From positions 1 through 46,603 of the forward strand of contig JAILCM010000007.1 in assembly GCA_024680155.1 (NCBI GenBank): a stretch of 46,603 bases of DNA. Reading direction: 5' to 3'. Shown here one piece after another: positions 1 through 10,023 of this stretch. The first letter of the stretch is position 1; each line of letters begins with the position of its first letter. The notes beneath the pieces are model-generated. The model worked only from the letters and a program-made list of their open reading frames with translations, had not been told where the DNA came from and ran no database searches. The DNA comes from Treponema sp. (GTDB lineage Bacteria; Spirochaetota; Spirochaetia; Treponematales; Treponemataceae). The position numbers and the translations under genes are program-made.

Positions 1-1
1 T

Positions 2-1222
2 TCTGGATACGGTGGAAACGCTCTTCTTGGAAAGAAGTGTTTCGCTCTTCGTATTGCAACTGTTATCGCTCGTGAAGAGGGATGGCTTGCAGAACACATG
101 CTTATCCTTAAGCTTACAAATCCTAAGGGCGAAGTTAAATACGTTACAGGTGCTTTCCCAAGTGCTTGTGGTAAGACAAACCTCGCTATGCTTATTCCTA
201 CAATCCCTGGCTGGAAGGTAGAAACAGTAGGTGATGATATTGCATGGATGAAGTTCGGAAAAGACGGACGCCTTTATGCTATCAACCCAGAAGCTGGTTT
301 CTTCGGAGTTGCTCCAGGAACTTCTGCTGAATCTAACAAGAACGCTCTTATTTCTGCTGAAAAGAATACTATCTATACTAACTGTGCTCTTACAGAAGAC
401 GGCGATGTATGGTGGGAAGGAATTGGATATCCTGCAAAGGGCAAGCTTGTTGACTGGAAAGGACAGACTCGTGATGCTCTTCCAAAAGACAAGTCACCTA
501 AGGGCGAAGAGTTTGCTCATCCAAACGCACGCTTTACAGCTCCTGCTAAGCAGTGTCCATGTATCGCATCTGACTGGGAATCTCCAGAAGGTGTACCTAT
601 TTCTGCTATCCTCTTTGGTGGTCGCCGCCCTTCAACTGTACCTCTCGTACATCAGGCACGCAGCTGGAACCACGGTGTATTCCTTGGATCTATCGTAGGT
701 TCAGAAATCACTGCTGCTTCTACAATCAACGCTGCTGAAGTTGGTAAGATCCGCCGTGACCCATTTGCTATCCTCCCATTCTGTGGATATAACATGGGTG
801 ACTACTTCCAGCACTGGATTGACGTAGGTGCTAAGGCTGATCAGGACAAGCTTCCTAAGATCTTCTACGTTAACTGGTTCCGCAAGGACGAAAACAATGC
901 TGACCTCCCAGGTGGATTCATGTGGCCAGGATACGGCGATAACTCACGCGTTCTCGCATGGATTTTCGACCGCTGTAACGGTGTAGACAATGCTGTTGAT
1001 ACACCAATCGGACTTATGCCAAAAGATGGCGCTCTCAACACAGACGGTCTTGCTGACTACTACAAGAAGACTCTCCCAGAAATCCTCAAGGTTGATGTTG
1101 AAGGATGGAAGAAAGAAGTTAAGGATATTCGTGAAAACCATTATCCAAAATTTGGAAAACACCTTCCAAAAGAACTTACAGCTATCTTGGATGACTTGGA
1201 AGCTCGCTTGAACAAAGCATAG
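2..1222 (+). CDS. pckG: Phosphoenolpyruvate carboxykinase (GTP), 5'-truncated by window edge
   Basis: Interconverts oxaloacetate and PEP using GTP/GDP in the cytoplasm, linking the TCA branch to glycolysis or gluconeogenesis. The open frame runs in from base 2, so the start codon lies outside the window. About 406 codons are visible of a usual ~600, so roughly the N-terminal third is missing. Seen directly: the start of the visible frame ([12 protein letters not shown]), the kinase-1a P-loop [13 protein letters not shown], and the family segments [12 protein letters not shown] and [13 protein letters not shown]. The ATG at 98 is internal, because conserved PEPCK sequence continues upstream of it. 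Codon choice leans to C-ending codons (TTC, ATC, AAG-rich stretches) more than in the neighbours, as expected of a highly expressed gene. A rho-independent terminator follows at 1366-1397. Confidence 0.97.
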   Translation, partial: SGYGGNALLGKKCFALRIATVIAREEGWLAEHMLILKLTNPKGEVKYVTGAFPSACGKTNLAMLIPTIPGWKVETVGDDIAWMKFGKDGRLYAINPEAGFFGVAPGTSAESNKNALISAEKNTIYTNCALTEDGDVWWEGIGYPAKGKLVDWKGQTRDALPKDKSPKGEEFAHPNARFTAPAKQCPCIASDWESPEGVPISAILFGGRRPSTVPLVHQARSWNHGVFLGSIVGSEITAASTINAAEVGKIRRDPFAILPFCGYNMGDYFQHWIDVGAKADQDKLPKIFYVNWFRKDENNADLPGGFMWPGYGDNSRVLAWIFDRCNGVDNAVDTPIGLMPKDGALNTDGLADYYKKTLPEILKVDVEGWKKEVKDIRENHYPKFGKHLPKELTAILDDLEARLNKA

Positions 1223-1230
1223 AATAAACA

Positions 1231-1273
1231 CGAGTTTTGCAAACGCAAAACTCGGTAAGTTCGCGAAGCGAAC
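1231..1273. repeat. Two adjacent perfect hairpins downstream of pckG
   Basis: The first palindrome, 1231-1254, has a perfect 10-bp stem (CGAGTTTTGC / GCAAAACTCG) and a 4-nt loop. The second, 1259-1273, has a 6-bp stem (GTTCGC / GCGAAC) and a 3-nt loop. Neither is followed by a T run, so they are not classical terminators. They may be a dispersed palindromic repeat or an mRNA 3'-end stabiliser. Genome-wide copy number is unknown here. Confidence 0.6.
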
Positions 1274-1365
1274 GACAAGATACAAAAGATGAAAAAGATA
1301 TAAAGGATATTTATCTAATATATATTTTAAATCTTTTGTATCCTATTCATCTTTGTTAAATAATT

Positions 1366-1397
1366 ATCCCGCTCATTTTTGGGCGGGATTTTTTTTT
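1366..1397 (+). terminator. Rho-independent terminator of pckG
   Basis: Stem ATCCCGC (1366-1372) pairs with GCGGGAT (1383-1389) across a 10-nt loop and is followed at once by nine T residues (1389-1397). It lies 144 nt after the pckG stop and 25 nt before the end of the convergent ABC gene. Confidence 0.9.
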
Positions 1398-1421
1398 GAA
1401 AAAAGAAGAATATACAAAACA

Positions 1422-3281
1422 CTAATTATACTTTCCGGCCTGGGCATTCCACATTTCAGCGTATTTTCCGCCGCGTTTAAGAAGCTGTTCGTGACTTCCT
1501 TCTTCAATAATGCGGCCTCGTTCAAGCATAATTATTCGGTCGGCATCGCGGGTTGTAGAAAGGCGGTGCGAAATATAAAATACTGTCTTTCCTTTTGCGG
1601 CACTCTGCATTGCCTTGTTTAATTCATATTCTGCAATCGGGTCAAGGGCGCTGGAAGGTTCATCCATAATAAGAATATCTGCGTTTTTGTAGAATGCACG
1701 AGAAATTGCAACCTTTTGACTTTCTCCGCCAGAAAAATCTACGCCTTTTTTATCAAATTCTGTTGTTACCTGCGTAAAAAGCCCATCTGGAAGCTTGCTC
1801 AATTTTTCACTAAAGCCTGCATCATTAAGAGCCTGTGTAATTTTACCAGAACGAGACTTAAGTTCATCCTGTGTCATATCATCCATCACAACGTTTTCTG
1901 CAAGATTTGCCCCAAACATCTGATAATCCTGAAAAACAACACCAATTCTTTTATGGTATTCATTCGGGCAAAATTCACATACATTACGGTTATGATAGCT
2001 GATTGTTCCCTCTGTTGGATCATAAAGGCGCATAAGAAGTTTTATGAGAGTCGTTTTTCCAGCTCCGTTGTAACCAACAATTGCAATGTGTTCACCAGGC
2101 TTTACAGAAAGTATAATATCATCCAAAACCATACGACCAGTTTCGGCGTATTTAAATGACACATGATTTAAACAAAGTTCACCAGGGCCTTCTGGAACCG
2201 CATCCCCTTCATCATTTTTTAATCTTGGCTCATAAGAAAGAAAGGCACGAATTTTATCTATAAACATACTGTTTTCGTGTGCTTTTGGTCCAAGATCTGC
2301 AAAGCGGCTCATACTTCCTCTAAGACTTCCCGTACGATTAAACAAAATCACTGCATCACTGTAGTTTAATGAATGAAGAACTGCTGCTTTATAAACAAGA
2401 TAGGTAATGTAAAGACCGTCAATCAAAAAGTCCCCGACCCCATAATCCTTTAAAAACTGAAACCACACGCGTTTAGTCGCAACTTTCTTGTGTTCATTTA
2501 TAACCTTGTCATCGGCTTGGGCAAATTCTTCCTGCAGTTGATCACCTGCTCTTGGATGAAGTCTTAATTCCTTTGCAAAATCCTTTAAATAAAAAACACG
2601 GCTTATATAATCACGCTTACGGATAAGAGGATTTACAGCAAGACGATTTTCATAATTCACTTTATTCAGTTTTTTAGAAACAACAAAGCGCATGATAAAA
2701 GAAACAAAAACAAAGGCAATTCCAACAGGGTCAGTCATAAGATAGAAAACGCCGGTTGTAAACAAAACTGTAACTGCCTGCACAATCATATTTAAAAGCT
2801 CAAGAAAACGGTCGATTGCGGCTTCTGATTCACTAACACTAAGAACAAAATCATTGTAATAAGCAGGATCGTCGTAGCAGTAAAGATCAATTTCGGATGC
2901 CTTTTTGAACATTTGTTCTTTAAGGGCGCGGTAAAGTTTTGGCTTATACTTATACTGCCAGCCGTAAATAAAAAATCCATCTGGAACAATCTGAATCACA
3001 TTTATAAGAAGAATGAGCCCGATATAAAAAAGAGCTTTGGAAAAAGGTTCATGAAACTCTGCACAGCGCAAAACATAACGAATTCCAAGAACATGCTCCA
3101 AAAATATAATACCCTGGTAGCGGAATGCGTCGTAAAGATGATAAATCATGTAAAGTGGACAAGTTTTAAAGCATAACTTCAATAAAAAAATCTGATTTTT
3201 AAGAACGTTTGAAGCAGAAGTCTTTTTTGAGGAAGTTTTTTCGGACGCCATTTTTTTTGATTTCTTCGTTATATTTTTCAT
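1422..3281 (-). CDS. ABC exporter half-transporter (fused membrane and ATPase domains), second subunit
   Basis: A 619-residue ABC exporter polypeptide with a Lys/Ser-rich N-terminus. A transmembrane domain covers about residues 40-330 and a nucleotide-binding domain about 365-619. Visible motifs are Walker A GYNGAGKTT (403-411), signature FSGGESQKV, and Walker B with catalytic Glu ILIMDEPSSALDP, followed by the H-loop YISHR. Its ATG overlaps the stop of the upstream ABC gene (ATGA, 3278-3281), so the two are translationally coupled and probably form a heterodimer. No C39 peptidase domain is present, so there is no direct support for bacteriocin export. The substrate is unknown. Lipid, peptide or glycan intermediates are possible, given the Wzz-like gene upstream in the same operon. 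Confidence 0.9.
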   Translation of the reverse strand: MKNITKKSKKMASEKTSSKKTSASNVLKNQIFLLKLCFKTCPLYMIYHLYDAFRYQGIIFLEHVLGIRYVLRCAEFHEPFSKALFYIGLILLINVIQIVPDGFFIYGWQYKYKPKLYRALKEQMFKKASEIDLYCYDDPAYYNDFVLSVSESEAAIDRFLELLNMIVQAVTVLFTTGVFYLMTDPVGIAFVFVSFIMRFVVSKKLNKVNYENRLAVNPLIRKRDYISRVFYLKDFAKELRLHPRAGDQLQEEFAQADDKVINEHKKVATKRVWFQFLKDYGVGDFLIDGLYITYLVYKAAVLHSLNYSDAVILFNRTGSLRGSMSRFADLGPKAHENSMFIDKIRAFLSYEPRLKNDEGDAVPEGPGELCLNHVSFKYAETGRMVLDDIILSVKPGEHIAIVGYNGAGKTTLIKLLMRLYDPTEGTISYHNRNVCEFCPNEYHKRIGVVFQDYQMFGANLAENVVMDDMTQDELKSRSGKITQALNDAGFSEKLSKLPDGLFTQVTTEFDKKGVDFSGGESQKVAISRAFYKNADILIMDEPSSALDPIAEYELNKAMQSAAKGKTVFYISHRLSTTRDADRIIMLERGRIIEEGSHEQLLKRGGKYAEMWNAQAGKYN

Positions 3282-5104
3282 GCCCAGATTCCTTCCGTCT
3301 GGTGAGTTTTATCTGCAAGATAGTTTTCTGCCTGTTTTTGATACATATCTGCATAAAGTCCGTTCTTTTTCATAAGCTCGAGATGAGTTCCTTCTTCCTT
3401 TACCTGCCCCTTTTCCAAAAAAAAAACATAATCTGCATTTTGAACAGAGGAAAGCCTGTGAGAAATAAACAAAAGTGTATTTTCGCTGCAGGACTTTAAA
3501 ATATTATCAAAAAGCTTATATTCGGCAATCGGGTCTAAGGCGCTGGAAGGTTCATCAAAAACTTTTATTGGGCAGTGTCTTGCAAAAGCTCTTGAAACAA
3601 CAATTTTTTGAAACTCCCCACCCGAAAGAACAGCTCCATTATCATCAAATTCGCGGGTAAGAGTTGTATTTATGCCATCTGGAAGACTCATCACTTTTTC
3701 ATAAACGCCAGAAAGTTTGAGAGACTGAGTTACAACCTGTTCGCGTTCTTCAAAAGGAATGTCTTCACCAAGAGTAACATTATCAGCAACACTCATAGAA
3801 AACATTCGGTTATCCTGAAAGGCAGTTGCAAAAAGTGCGCGGTATTTTTGAAGATTAAACTCTTTTATGTTCCGTCCATTCAAAAGGATTTGACCTTCTG
3901 TAGGGTCGTAAAAACGCAGCAAAAGCTTTATGATAGTTGATTTTCCAGCTCCGTTATGTCCAACCAGAGCATAAGTTTTTCCACCTTCAATTTTCATATT
4001 CAGATTAGAAAGAACCGGAATATCTTTGTAAGAAAAACCAACTCCTACAAATTCAATTGATTCAATTTTTGTGCCAGGATCTGCTCCATCATAATCTTCC
4101 GGTATTTTTTCTTTATATTCCAGAAAAGAACGAAGATAATCAACAAAAAGGCCGTTTTTAATACTTGCCGTTACTGAATCTGTAAAACCGATTAAAATCC
4201 AGGTTGTAGAAACCATCATACTTGTAAGAACTGCAAGCTCAGAAAGATTCATTGTATTGCTAACAAGAGTTCTGTAAGCGCCATAAATTAACAGGCCTTC
4301 AAAAATAAAGGTAAAAGTGAACATTACATAAAACCAGTGAAGGCAGGCTGATTTAAAAACGAATTTTTTAGTAACATCGGCAACACCGGTAATTGCATCG
4401 GTGTACTGACGTTTTAAAAGCTTAAAAATATTTGTAAGGCGAATTTCTTTTGCGTAATCTTTTAGATACATAATTCGATTTATGTAATCTATGCGCCTGT
4501 TGTGAACAGCCATTTCTTTATTGCGTTTGTAATCAATTTTGCTGTTTAACGTACGAAAGAAAAAGTTTCCGATTATTGGCAAAAGAATAAACAGAACCGA
4601 AAAATTATCTACTTTAAACATAAAAATAAAGGCACATATACTCGCAATAAAACCAAAAAGCACTCCAAAAAGCTGATCTACCGTCTGGTACATATTTACA
4701 TCAGCATTTTTCATTGCAAGTGTGTATTTATCGTAAAATTCTGAATTTTCAAAACATTCAAGTTCAACGTTGCACGACTTCTTAAAAAGAATCTTATAAA
4801 TCCCTTTATTCAGTTTTGTATTTGCAATTGGAGCAACTTTTCCCAGAATGTAGCTGTTATAAAGTGCCATTGAAGCAAAAACACCGACAGTTAGGGCAAT
4901 AAAAATCATTATGGCAGAAAAAGTTTTTCCAGATTGAAGGGCATTAATTACATAGCGCATAAAAAAGGCACTGTAGAAAAGCCAGCCAAAATAATACAAA
5001 AGCCGGGCAATGGCCATATGAATTACAGCCCCCGGACAGATTTTCCACACCAGAGAAAGTGCGTAAAAATTATTTTTTATTGAGTTGATTTTTTTAGATG
5101 ACAT
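3278..5104 (-). CDS. ABC exporter half-transporter, first subunit
   Basis: A 608-residue membrane-ATPase fusion. The membrane domain covers about residues 20-320 and the ATPase domain about 345-600. Motifs are Walker A GHNGAGKST, signature LSGGEFQKI, Walker B VFDEPSSALDP with the catalytic Glu retained, and the H-loop FISHR. Both subunits of the pair keep consensus residues, so neither ATP site is obviously degenerate. A strong ribosome-binding site (AAGGAGAG) lies 7 nt before the ATG. The gene follows the Wzz-like gene by 39 nt and overlaps the next ABC gene by 4 nt, so the three look co-transcribed. Substrate unknown. Confidence 0.9.
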   Translation of the reverse strand: MSSKKINSIKNNFYALSLVWKICPGAVIHMAIARLLYYFGWLFYSAFFMRYVINALQSGKTFSAIMIFIALTVGVFASMALYNSYILGKVAPIANTKLNKGIYKILFKKSCNVELECFENSEFYDKYTLAMKNADVNMYQTVDQLFGVLFGFIASICAFIFMFKVDNFSVLFILLPIIGNFFFRTLNSKIDYKRNKEMAVHNRRIDYINRIMYLKDYAKEIRLTNIFKLLKRQYTDAITGVADVTKKFVFKSACLHWFYVMFTFTFIFEGLLIYGAYRTLVSNTMNLSELAVLTSMMVSTTWILIGFTDSVTASIKNGLFVDYLRSFLEYKEKIPEDYDGADPGTKIESIEFVGVGFSYKDIPVLSNLNMKIEGGKTYALVGHNGAGKSTIIKLLLRFYDPTEGQILLNGRNIKEFNLQKYRALFATAFQDNRMFSMSVADNVTLGEDIPFEEREQVVTQSLKLSGVYEKVMSLPDGINTTLTREFDDNGAVLSGGEFQKIVVSRAFARHCPIKVFDEPSSALDPIAEYKLFDNILKSCSENTLLFISHRLSSVQNADYVFFLEKGQVKEEGTHLELMKKNGLYADMYQKQAENYLADKTHQTEGIWA

Positions 5105-5143
5105 AAAGACTCTCCTTTTTAAGTCATCATAAAACTTAATTAA

Positions 5144-6172
5144 TTATTTTTTAGATTTGAGTTTTGCCATTGCTTCTGGATCTTTTTTGATGTTAGAAAT
5201 TGCATTCAAAAGGAAAGCAAGGAACACCGACAAGAAGAATGCTGCAAAAGTTACAATAATACAAAGTTTTCCTCGGGAAGGACCTGATTTTTGGTCAGGA
5301 ATTTCTGCATATTCAAGAATCTGGAAAACAGGCTTTTCACTTGCCATTGTAACTTTTAAAGATTCATATTGAGCTTTTAACTGCTTGTAAATTTCTTCCT
5401 GAACAGAAGTTTCAACACGCAAAAGAGTTGTATCCATTACAATTGAACGCGCACCTGTTGGAGAATAAACATTAGAAACAGAAGACTCCAATTCGTGAGT
5501 TTGTTTTTGCAAATTTACAAGTTCTGCATAAGCATTGTTAATATTTTCTTCAAGATTTTCCTTCTGGAGCTTATTTTTATCAATTCCAAGTTCATTAAAA
5601 CGGCGTTCCAAAATCTCTACTACAAAATTTACAACATCACGCGCAAGAACAGGGTCTTTATCTTCAAAACTTACAGTAAAAATACCAGAGTCTTCATCAT
5701 AATTACTTTTAAGTTTTTCTTTTAAGGCTTTTCGGCTTTCTGCACGTGGATGTTTTTCAATTTCCCACTCTTCAATAAAGTTAAATTTATCAACTACTGC
5801 ATCTTGAACTGTATTGGAATTAACAAGATATGTAGCTAAAGCACTGTTAGATGCACCGCCACCACCCATATTTACACCAGCAAGACTCGCAAGTGAACCA
5901 AGACCATCAAGCCCACCGCTTTTAGAATCTTCGTCATTAATAAGCATCTGTGCCTGTGGAGTATATAAATTTGGCATAAAAGATTTATCGGGAGGAATTA
6001 CAAGAGAAAGAATTGATACAATAAGAACTCCAACCATACCAATAAGGGTTCCAAAAATAATAAGCTTTTTGTGCTGTAAAAGTACTGCAAACAAATCAAT
6101 AAGACTGATTTCATCTTTTTTAGAATCATTATTTTTGTTTACATCTGTTTCAATCTGATTAATATCGCTCAT
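5144..6172 (-). CDS. Wzz-like polysaccharide chain-length / co-polymerase protein
   Basis: Inner-membrane protein of the Wzz (chain-length determinant) type, 342 residues from the chosen ATG at 6172 (MSDINQIETDV). Layout: a cytoplasmic N-terminus, TM1 around KLIIFGTLIGMVGVLIV, a large periplasmic region with heptad-like helices, a Pro/Gly-rich motif EIPDQKSGPSRGK, then TM2 (LCIIVTFAAFFLSVFLAF) and a short cytoplasmic tail. No tyrosine-kinase domain is fused. An in-frame TTG at 6220 would add 16 residues but lacks a ribosome-binding site. Wzz proteins set the length of exported polysaccharides, yet no polymerase, flippase or glycosyltransferase gene is nearby. Its partners in this window are the two ABC genes downstream. 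Confidence 0.8.
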   Translation of the reverse strand: MSDINQIETDVNKNNDSKKDEISLIDLFAVLLQHKKLIIFGTLIGMVGVLIVSILSLVIPPDKSFMPNLYTPQAQMLINDEDSKSGGLDGLGSLASLAGVNMGGGGASNSALATYLVNSNTVQDAVVDKFNFIEEWEIEKHPRAESRKALKEKLKSNYDEDSGIFTVSFEDKDPVLARDVVNFVVEILERRFNELGIDKNKLQKENLEENINNAYAELVNLQKQTHELESSVSNVYSPTGARSIVMDTTLLRVETSVQEEIYKQLKAQYESLKVTMASEKPVFQILEYAEIPDQKSGPSRGKLCIIVTFAAFFLSVFLAFLLNAISNIKKDPEAMAKLKSKK

Positions 6173-6236
6173 ATTATAAGAATACCATTTTTTTTCAAAT
6201 AAAACTACTATAATTGACAAAAATTATCGTAGTAAA

Positions 6237-7379
6237 TTAATCCGTAAAATCTACATCCGGGGCAATTATAAATTCAAAATCTGGATATTCCTGTTTTAAT
6301 TCTGCCGTCAATTCTGCAACAGCTTCTTTTGGATGAACATCAAAACTCAAAACAATATCAAAACGGATTTCTTTTTGCTCAAGATCTGCATAAAAACCGT
6401 GAAATTGCAGAGCCCATCCGTGATTCATCACTTTTTCCATAACCACATTACGGATTTTTGTAACTTCATCATTTTTTGTATTGAATGAATAAACGCCAAC
6501 ACCAGTAAGAATTACGCCGGTTTCCATAAAAACTTTCATCTGAACTTTTCGTGTTAGACGGTCAACTTCTTCAACTGTCATTGTATCTGGTAATTCAAGA
6601 TGAACGGAAGCATAATTTTTTTCGGGACCATAATTATTCAAAAATAAATCGAACGCACCACGAACTTCTGGTTCTTCACACAAAAGGGCTTTTATTTTTT
6701 TAGTTAGGTCAGGATCAGCACGGCGGCCAAGAATATCACTAACGGTGTCAGAAAGCATTTCAATTCCAGATTTGATAATAAAAACAGAAATTAAAATGCC
6801 GACATAAGCTTCGAGCGAAAATCCTGTAAACATAAAAATTGCAGCAGAAATAAGAACGGAAGAAGAAAGAATTGCATCAAAAAAAGCATCGGTTCCAGAA
6901 GCAATTAAAGCCGAAGAATTTACTTTTTTTCCACGAGATTTTACAAAACGGCTCAAAATCAATTTTACAAGAACTGCAACACCAAGAATTACAAGAGAAA
7001 GCACAGAATGTTCCGGCGTAACAGGATGAATGATTTTTTTAACTGATTCGATTGCAGAAGTAATACCAGCATACAAAACGATTGCGGCAACAAGCATTGC
7101 ACTTATATATTCAATTCGGCCGTGCCCCATAGGATGAGCTTTATCCGGGCGTTTGGAAGCTAATTTTGCACCAACAATTGTTACTATAGAAGAAAGCGCA
7201 TCAGAAAGATTGTTTACAGCATCTAAAAGAACTGCAATTGATTTTGTAAAAAGCCCGGTAACTGCCTTGAGCACAGAAAGAAAAACATTTGCAATTATGC
7301 CGATAACGCTTGTCTGGACTATTATTGATTCACGTTTAATAAATGGTGATTCAGAATTTTCAGTTTTGTTATTTTCCAT
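6237..7379 (-). CDS. Cation diffusion facilitator (CDF) family metal exporter
   Basis: A divalent-metal/proton antiporter of the inner membrane, 380 residues: six predicted TM helices in about residues 20-225 and a C-terminal CDF cytoplasmic domain to about 310, plus an extra C-terminal segment of about 70 residues. The first metal-site helix reads DAVNNLSD (N56...D60) and the second TDAFFD (Asp-x3-Asp). The loop HPMGHGRIEYI is a family hallmark. Asn at the first ligand position occurs in some manganese exporters, so Mn2+ is a possible substrate; this is a weak inference. It lies 64 nt upstream of the Wzz-like gene on the same strand. A TATATT box sits 9 nt before the ATG with no clear Shine-Dalgarno. 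Confidence 0.9.
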   Translation of the reverse strand: MENNKTENSESPFIKRESIIVQTSVIGIIANVFLSVLKAVTGLFTKSIAVLLDAVNNLSDALSSIVTIVGAKLASKRPDKAHPMGHGRIEYISAMLVAAIVLYAGITSAIESVKKIIHPVTPEHSVLSLVILGVAVLVKLILSRFVKSRGKKVNSSALIASGTDAFFDAILSSSVLISAAIFMFTGFSLEAYVGILISVFIIKSGIEMLSDTVSDILGRRADPDLTKKIKALLCEEPEVRGAFDLFLNNYGPEKNYASVHLELPDTMTVEEVDRLTRKVQMKVFMETGVILTGVGVYSFNTKNDEVTKIRNVVMEKVMNHGWALQFHGFYADLEQKEIRFDIVLSFDVHPKEAVAELTAELKQEYPDFEFIIAPDVDFTD

Positions 7380-7445
7380 AGTAATTTAAATATAAGCAAA
7401 AATTCTTCTTTAGTACAGTTTTTTAATGCCCGAAATTTATACAAA

Positions 7446-8075
7446 ATGAAAAAGATTTATTTGCCTTTAATATTTCTGATGATTTTAGTGTTCACTCCTG
7501 CTTATACGCAAAATTCATCAAAAAAGCAAAATGAAGATACCCAAAACAAAACACCGTATAATCTGCACCCGGACAAATGGTCAATCATAATTTACAGGCC
7601 GGATAATTCAGAAGGGATGAATGATGTGCGATGCTGGCTCAAACTGGAAGACGCGAAAACCGGGGAAGACGTAACTTATACAAAGGCAAAAGCTAACTAC
7701 GAATTTGTAGCCGACAGAAAAAAGGCTCCCATCCGAGATACAACATCCATAAGCAGAATGTTCAAATACACCGGGGAAGCACCTTCATACAATTACAAAA
7801 AATCCTATTATTTGAGCGGCGGAATGGCAATGCACCTTTTACTGCAACCGGGAAAATATAAAATTAGCGTTTATACTCCAAAAGACCACGCAATCTACGT
7901 CCATACAGAAAATAAAGGCGATTGGACTTCCAACGTTTTTGAATACGATACCGAAAACCCGACAAACGTAATTTTTGTAAGTCCAACTGCAAACGACAAC
8001 GGATTTTACAACGGCGGCTGGAACATTGACTACAAAACACCGTCATTCCATAAAGTAACAAAGCCTTCTATTTAA
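7446..8075 (+). CDS. Exported protein of unknown function
   Basis: Not recognised. 209 residues beginning with a clear Sec signal peptide (Lys2-Lys3, a hydrophobic core, and probable cleavage after PAYT, about residue 21). No lipobox Cys, so it is probably periplasmic or surface-exposed. The mature part is rich in Tyr, Lys, Asp and Pro, and includes a stretch (LQPGKYKISVYTPKD) like the edge strands of small beta-sandwich or carboxypeptidase-regulatory-like domains. The gene overlaps tail-to-tail by 8 nt with the acyl-CoA ligase gene on the other strand. Confidence 0.75.
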   Translation: MKKIYLPLIFLMILVFTPAYTQNSSKKQNEDTQNKTPYNLHPDKWSIIIYRPDNSEGMNDVRCWLKLEDAKTGEDVTYTKAKANYEFVADRKKAPIRDTTSISRMFKYTGEAPSYNYKKSYYLSGGMAMHLLLQPGKYKISVYTPKDHAIYVHTENKGDWTSNVFEYDTENPTNVIFVSPTANDNGFYNGGWNIDYKTPSFHKVTKPSI

Positions 8076-10023
8076 AAATTTCTGCAATTTCTTTTTTGTA
8101 AAACTTTGAAATTTTGTGACGCATCAATTCCTGTTTAGCGTTAATTTCTTTATTAAGTTCAAGACTTTTTTTAAGGAAAACAAACTTAAAAATACGTTCG
8201 CAGGTTCTAAAGCCAGTTTTTGCATTTACAAGAGAATCAATTTCGCTGCGGAAAAGATTCTGGATTTCGTTTGTTTCCAGAAGATTTTCGTAATTGTCAT
8301 AAAGAATATTATTTTCTTCAGCATACAAAAGAACATTACTCTGATCTGGAATTATTAACGCACCAACATATTTTTGATCCTGACCGACAACAACAGAACG
8401 TTCAATATACTGACTTGCATTCAAAGCTTTTTCTATAACGCCTGGTTCAATATTTTCGCCGCCAAGAAGAACGATTGTATCTTTTGCACGGCCAAGAATT
8501 TTCAGTTCGTTATCGCAGCTAATCATTCCAAGGTCACCGGTATTTAACCAGCCGTCTTTATCAATTATCTGTTCAGTTAAATCATCACGTTTGTAATAAC
8601 CTTTCATAATCTGACGGCCACGAACAAGAACAAGTCCTTTTTTACCAGGCTTTAGCGGAGTTTTATCTGCAATCTGACCATCCTTTTCGGCAACAATTTT
8701 TACATCAAAACTTGGGAAAACCAATCCAACATTATTAAGGCGCGGCTTTTTTGAATTACGTACAGAAATTACAGGAGCAGTTTCTGTCATTCCGTAACCT
8801 TCCAAAAGTTTAAATCCAATCACATTAAAGAACTCTTCAATTTCAGGCTGAAGCGCACCACCACCACTAATTGCGGCACGGAATTTTCCACCAAATTTTT
8901 CGCGGATTCTTGAAAAAACAAGCTGTTCACAAAGAAAATATCCAGGCCACAAAAGAATGAACGGAATAAATCCAAGAAGATAATCAAAAACACGTGGATA
9001 CCAAGAATAACGGCAGCGCATTCCAAAAAACAGCTGCTTTGCCTTGTAGTAAATTTTTCCGTAAGCAAGAGAAAACTCAAAAATAAAACGATTCAAGGCA
9101 CTCTGTTTTTTGATTTCGCGGAAAATTCCCTGAGCGATAGATTCCCACAATCGAGGAACTCCATTCATCCACTGCGGCTGAACCAACTGCATATCCTGCA
9201 GCATTACAGAAGCAATTGGTTTTGAATAAGCAAAACCGCCTTCCAGAGTGATTACCATATAACAGAATGCACGTTCAAAACTATGCCAGATTGGAAGAAC
9301 AGTAAGCCACAAATCTCCGCTTTGCATTAAAGAAAGAGCACTTCGGCAAACTTCGCACTGAGCAAGATAATTATCGTGAGTAAGCTGAACACCTTTTGGA
9401 ACTCCTGTTGTACCTGACGTAAAAATGATTGTTGCAACGTCATCTTTGGAAATTTCTTCCATTCCTTTTTCAATCGCAAGCCATTCTTCTTTAGAAACTT
9501 CGGTTCCTTCCGATTCAAGCGTAGAATAATAAAAAACTTCAATTCCGGCATTTTTGGCCGCTTCTAGAGTTTTTTCGTCGGCATGGTCAAAAAGAACTGC
9601 TTTTTTTAACAAAGGAACTTCATCTGTTTTTTCAAGGATTTTCTGGAGTTGGCGTGCATTTTCAAAAAAACTTACCTCGCACTCCGAAAAATTCAGAATA
9701 AAGCGCATTTCTACGCCCATTGAATCGCAGCCACGAGGAACATCACAAGCACCAAGACTAAGCAGGGCAAAATCGGTAATAAGCCATTCACGGCGATTGT
9801 CGCTCATAAGCCCAACGCGGTCACCTTTTTTAATGCCAATTTTTTTAAGACTGTAAGCAAGTTCAATAATATGCTGGTAAACTTGAGAATATGTATAACG
9901 TACAAAAATGCCGCTCTTGTTTTTTACTGCCTGAAGCGTTGCGTGTGGAATTTTCTGAACTTTGTTTTTTAATAAAAGCGGAAGGTTTGAACCAAGATTT
10001 TTTTCGAATTTTGAAGTGTCCAT
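8068..10023 (-). CDS. Long-chain acyl-CoA synthetase (AMP-forming), FadD15-like
   Basis: Activates fatty acids to acyl-CoA through an acyl-adenylate at the cytoplasmic side of the membrane. 651 residues from the ATG at 10023, the usual length for the long-chain class. Motifs: P-loop FTSGTTGVPKGVQLTHDN, adenine-binding EGYGMTETAPVIS, GWLNTGDLG, and the hinge region GRAKDTIVLLGGENIEP. A hydrophobic insert around residues 345-365 (YLLGFIPFILLWPGYFL) may form a membrane contact. The ATG has AAGGA 7 nt upstream. An in-frame GTG at 10056 with a closer AGAGGG is a less likely start. Single-gene unit: neighbours on both sides are divergent or unrelated. Confidence 0.93.
   Translation of the reverse strand: MDTSKFEKNLGSNLPLLLKNKVQKIPHATLQAVKNKSGIFVRYTYSQVYQHIIELAYSLKKIGIKKGDRVGLMSDNRREWLITDFALLSLGACDVPRGCDSMGVEMRFILNFSECEVSFFENARQLQKILEKTDEVPLLKKAVLFDHADEKTLEAAKNAGIEVFYYSTLESEGTEVSKEEWLAIEKGMEEISKDDVATIIFTSGTTGVPKGVQLTHDNYLAQCEVCRSALSLMQSGDLWLTVLPIWHSFERAFCYMVITLEGGFAYSKPIASVMLQDMQLVQPQWMNGVPRLWESIAQGIFREIKKQSALNRFIFEFSLAYGKIYYKAKQLFFGMRCRYSWYPRVFDYLLGFIPFILLWPGYFLCEQLVFSRIREKFGGKFRAAISGGGALQPEIEEFFNVIGFKLLEGYGMTETAPVISVRNSKKPRLNNVGLVFPSFDVKIVAEKDGQIADKTPLKPGKKGLVLVRGRQIMKGYYKRDDLTEQIIDKDGWLNTGDLGMISCDNELKILGRAKDTIVLLGGENIEPGVIEKALNASQYIERSVVVGQDQKYVGALIIPDQSNVLLYAEENNILYDNYENLLETNEIQNLFRSEIDSLVNAKTGFRTCERIFKFVFLKKSLELNKEINAKQELMRHKISKFYKKEIAEIFK

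Noticed and set aside
944-1285. 113-codon minus-strand open frame over the end of pckG
   Set aside because: Shadow of pckG, whose protein sequence is clearly conserved; no promoter or Shine-Dalgarno.
6173-6220. TTG-start extension of the Wzz-like protein
   Set aside because: No ribosome-binding site, and the added residues are not like the family N-terminus.
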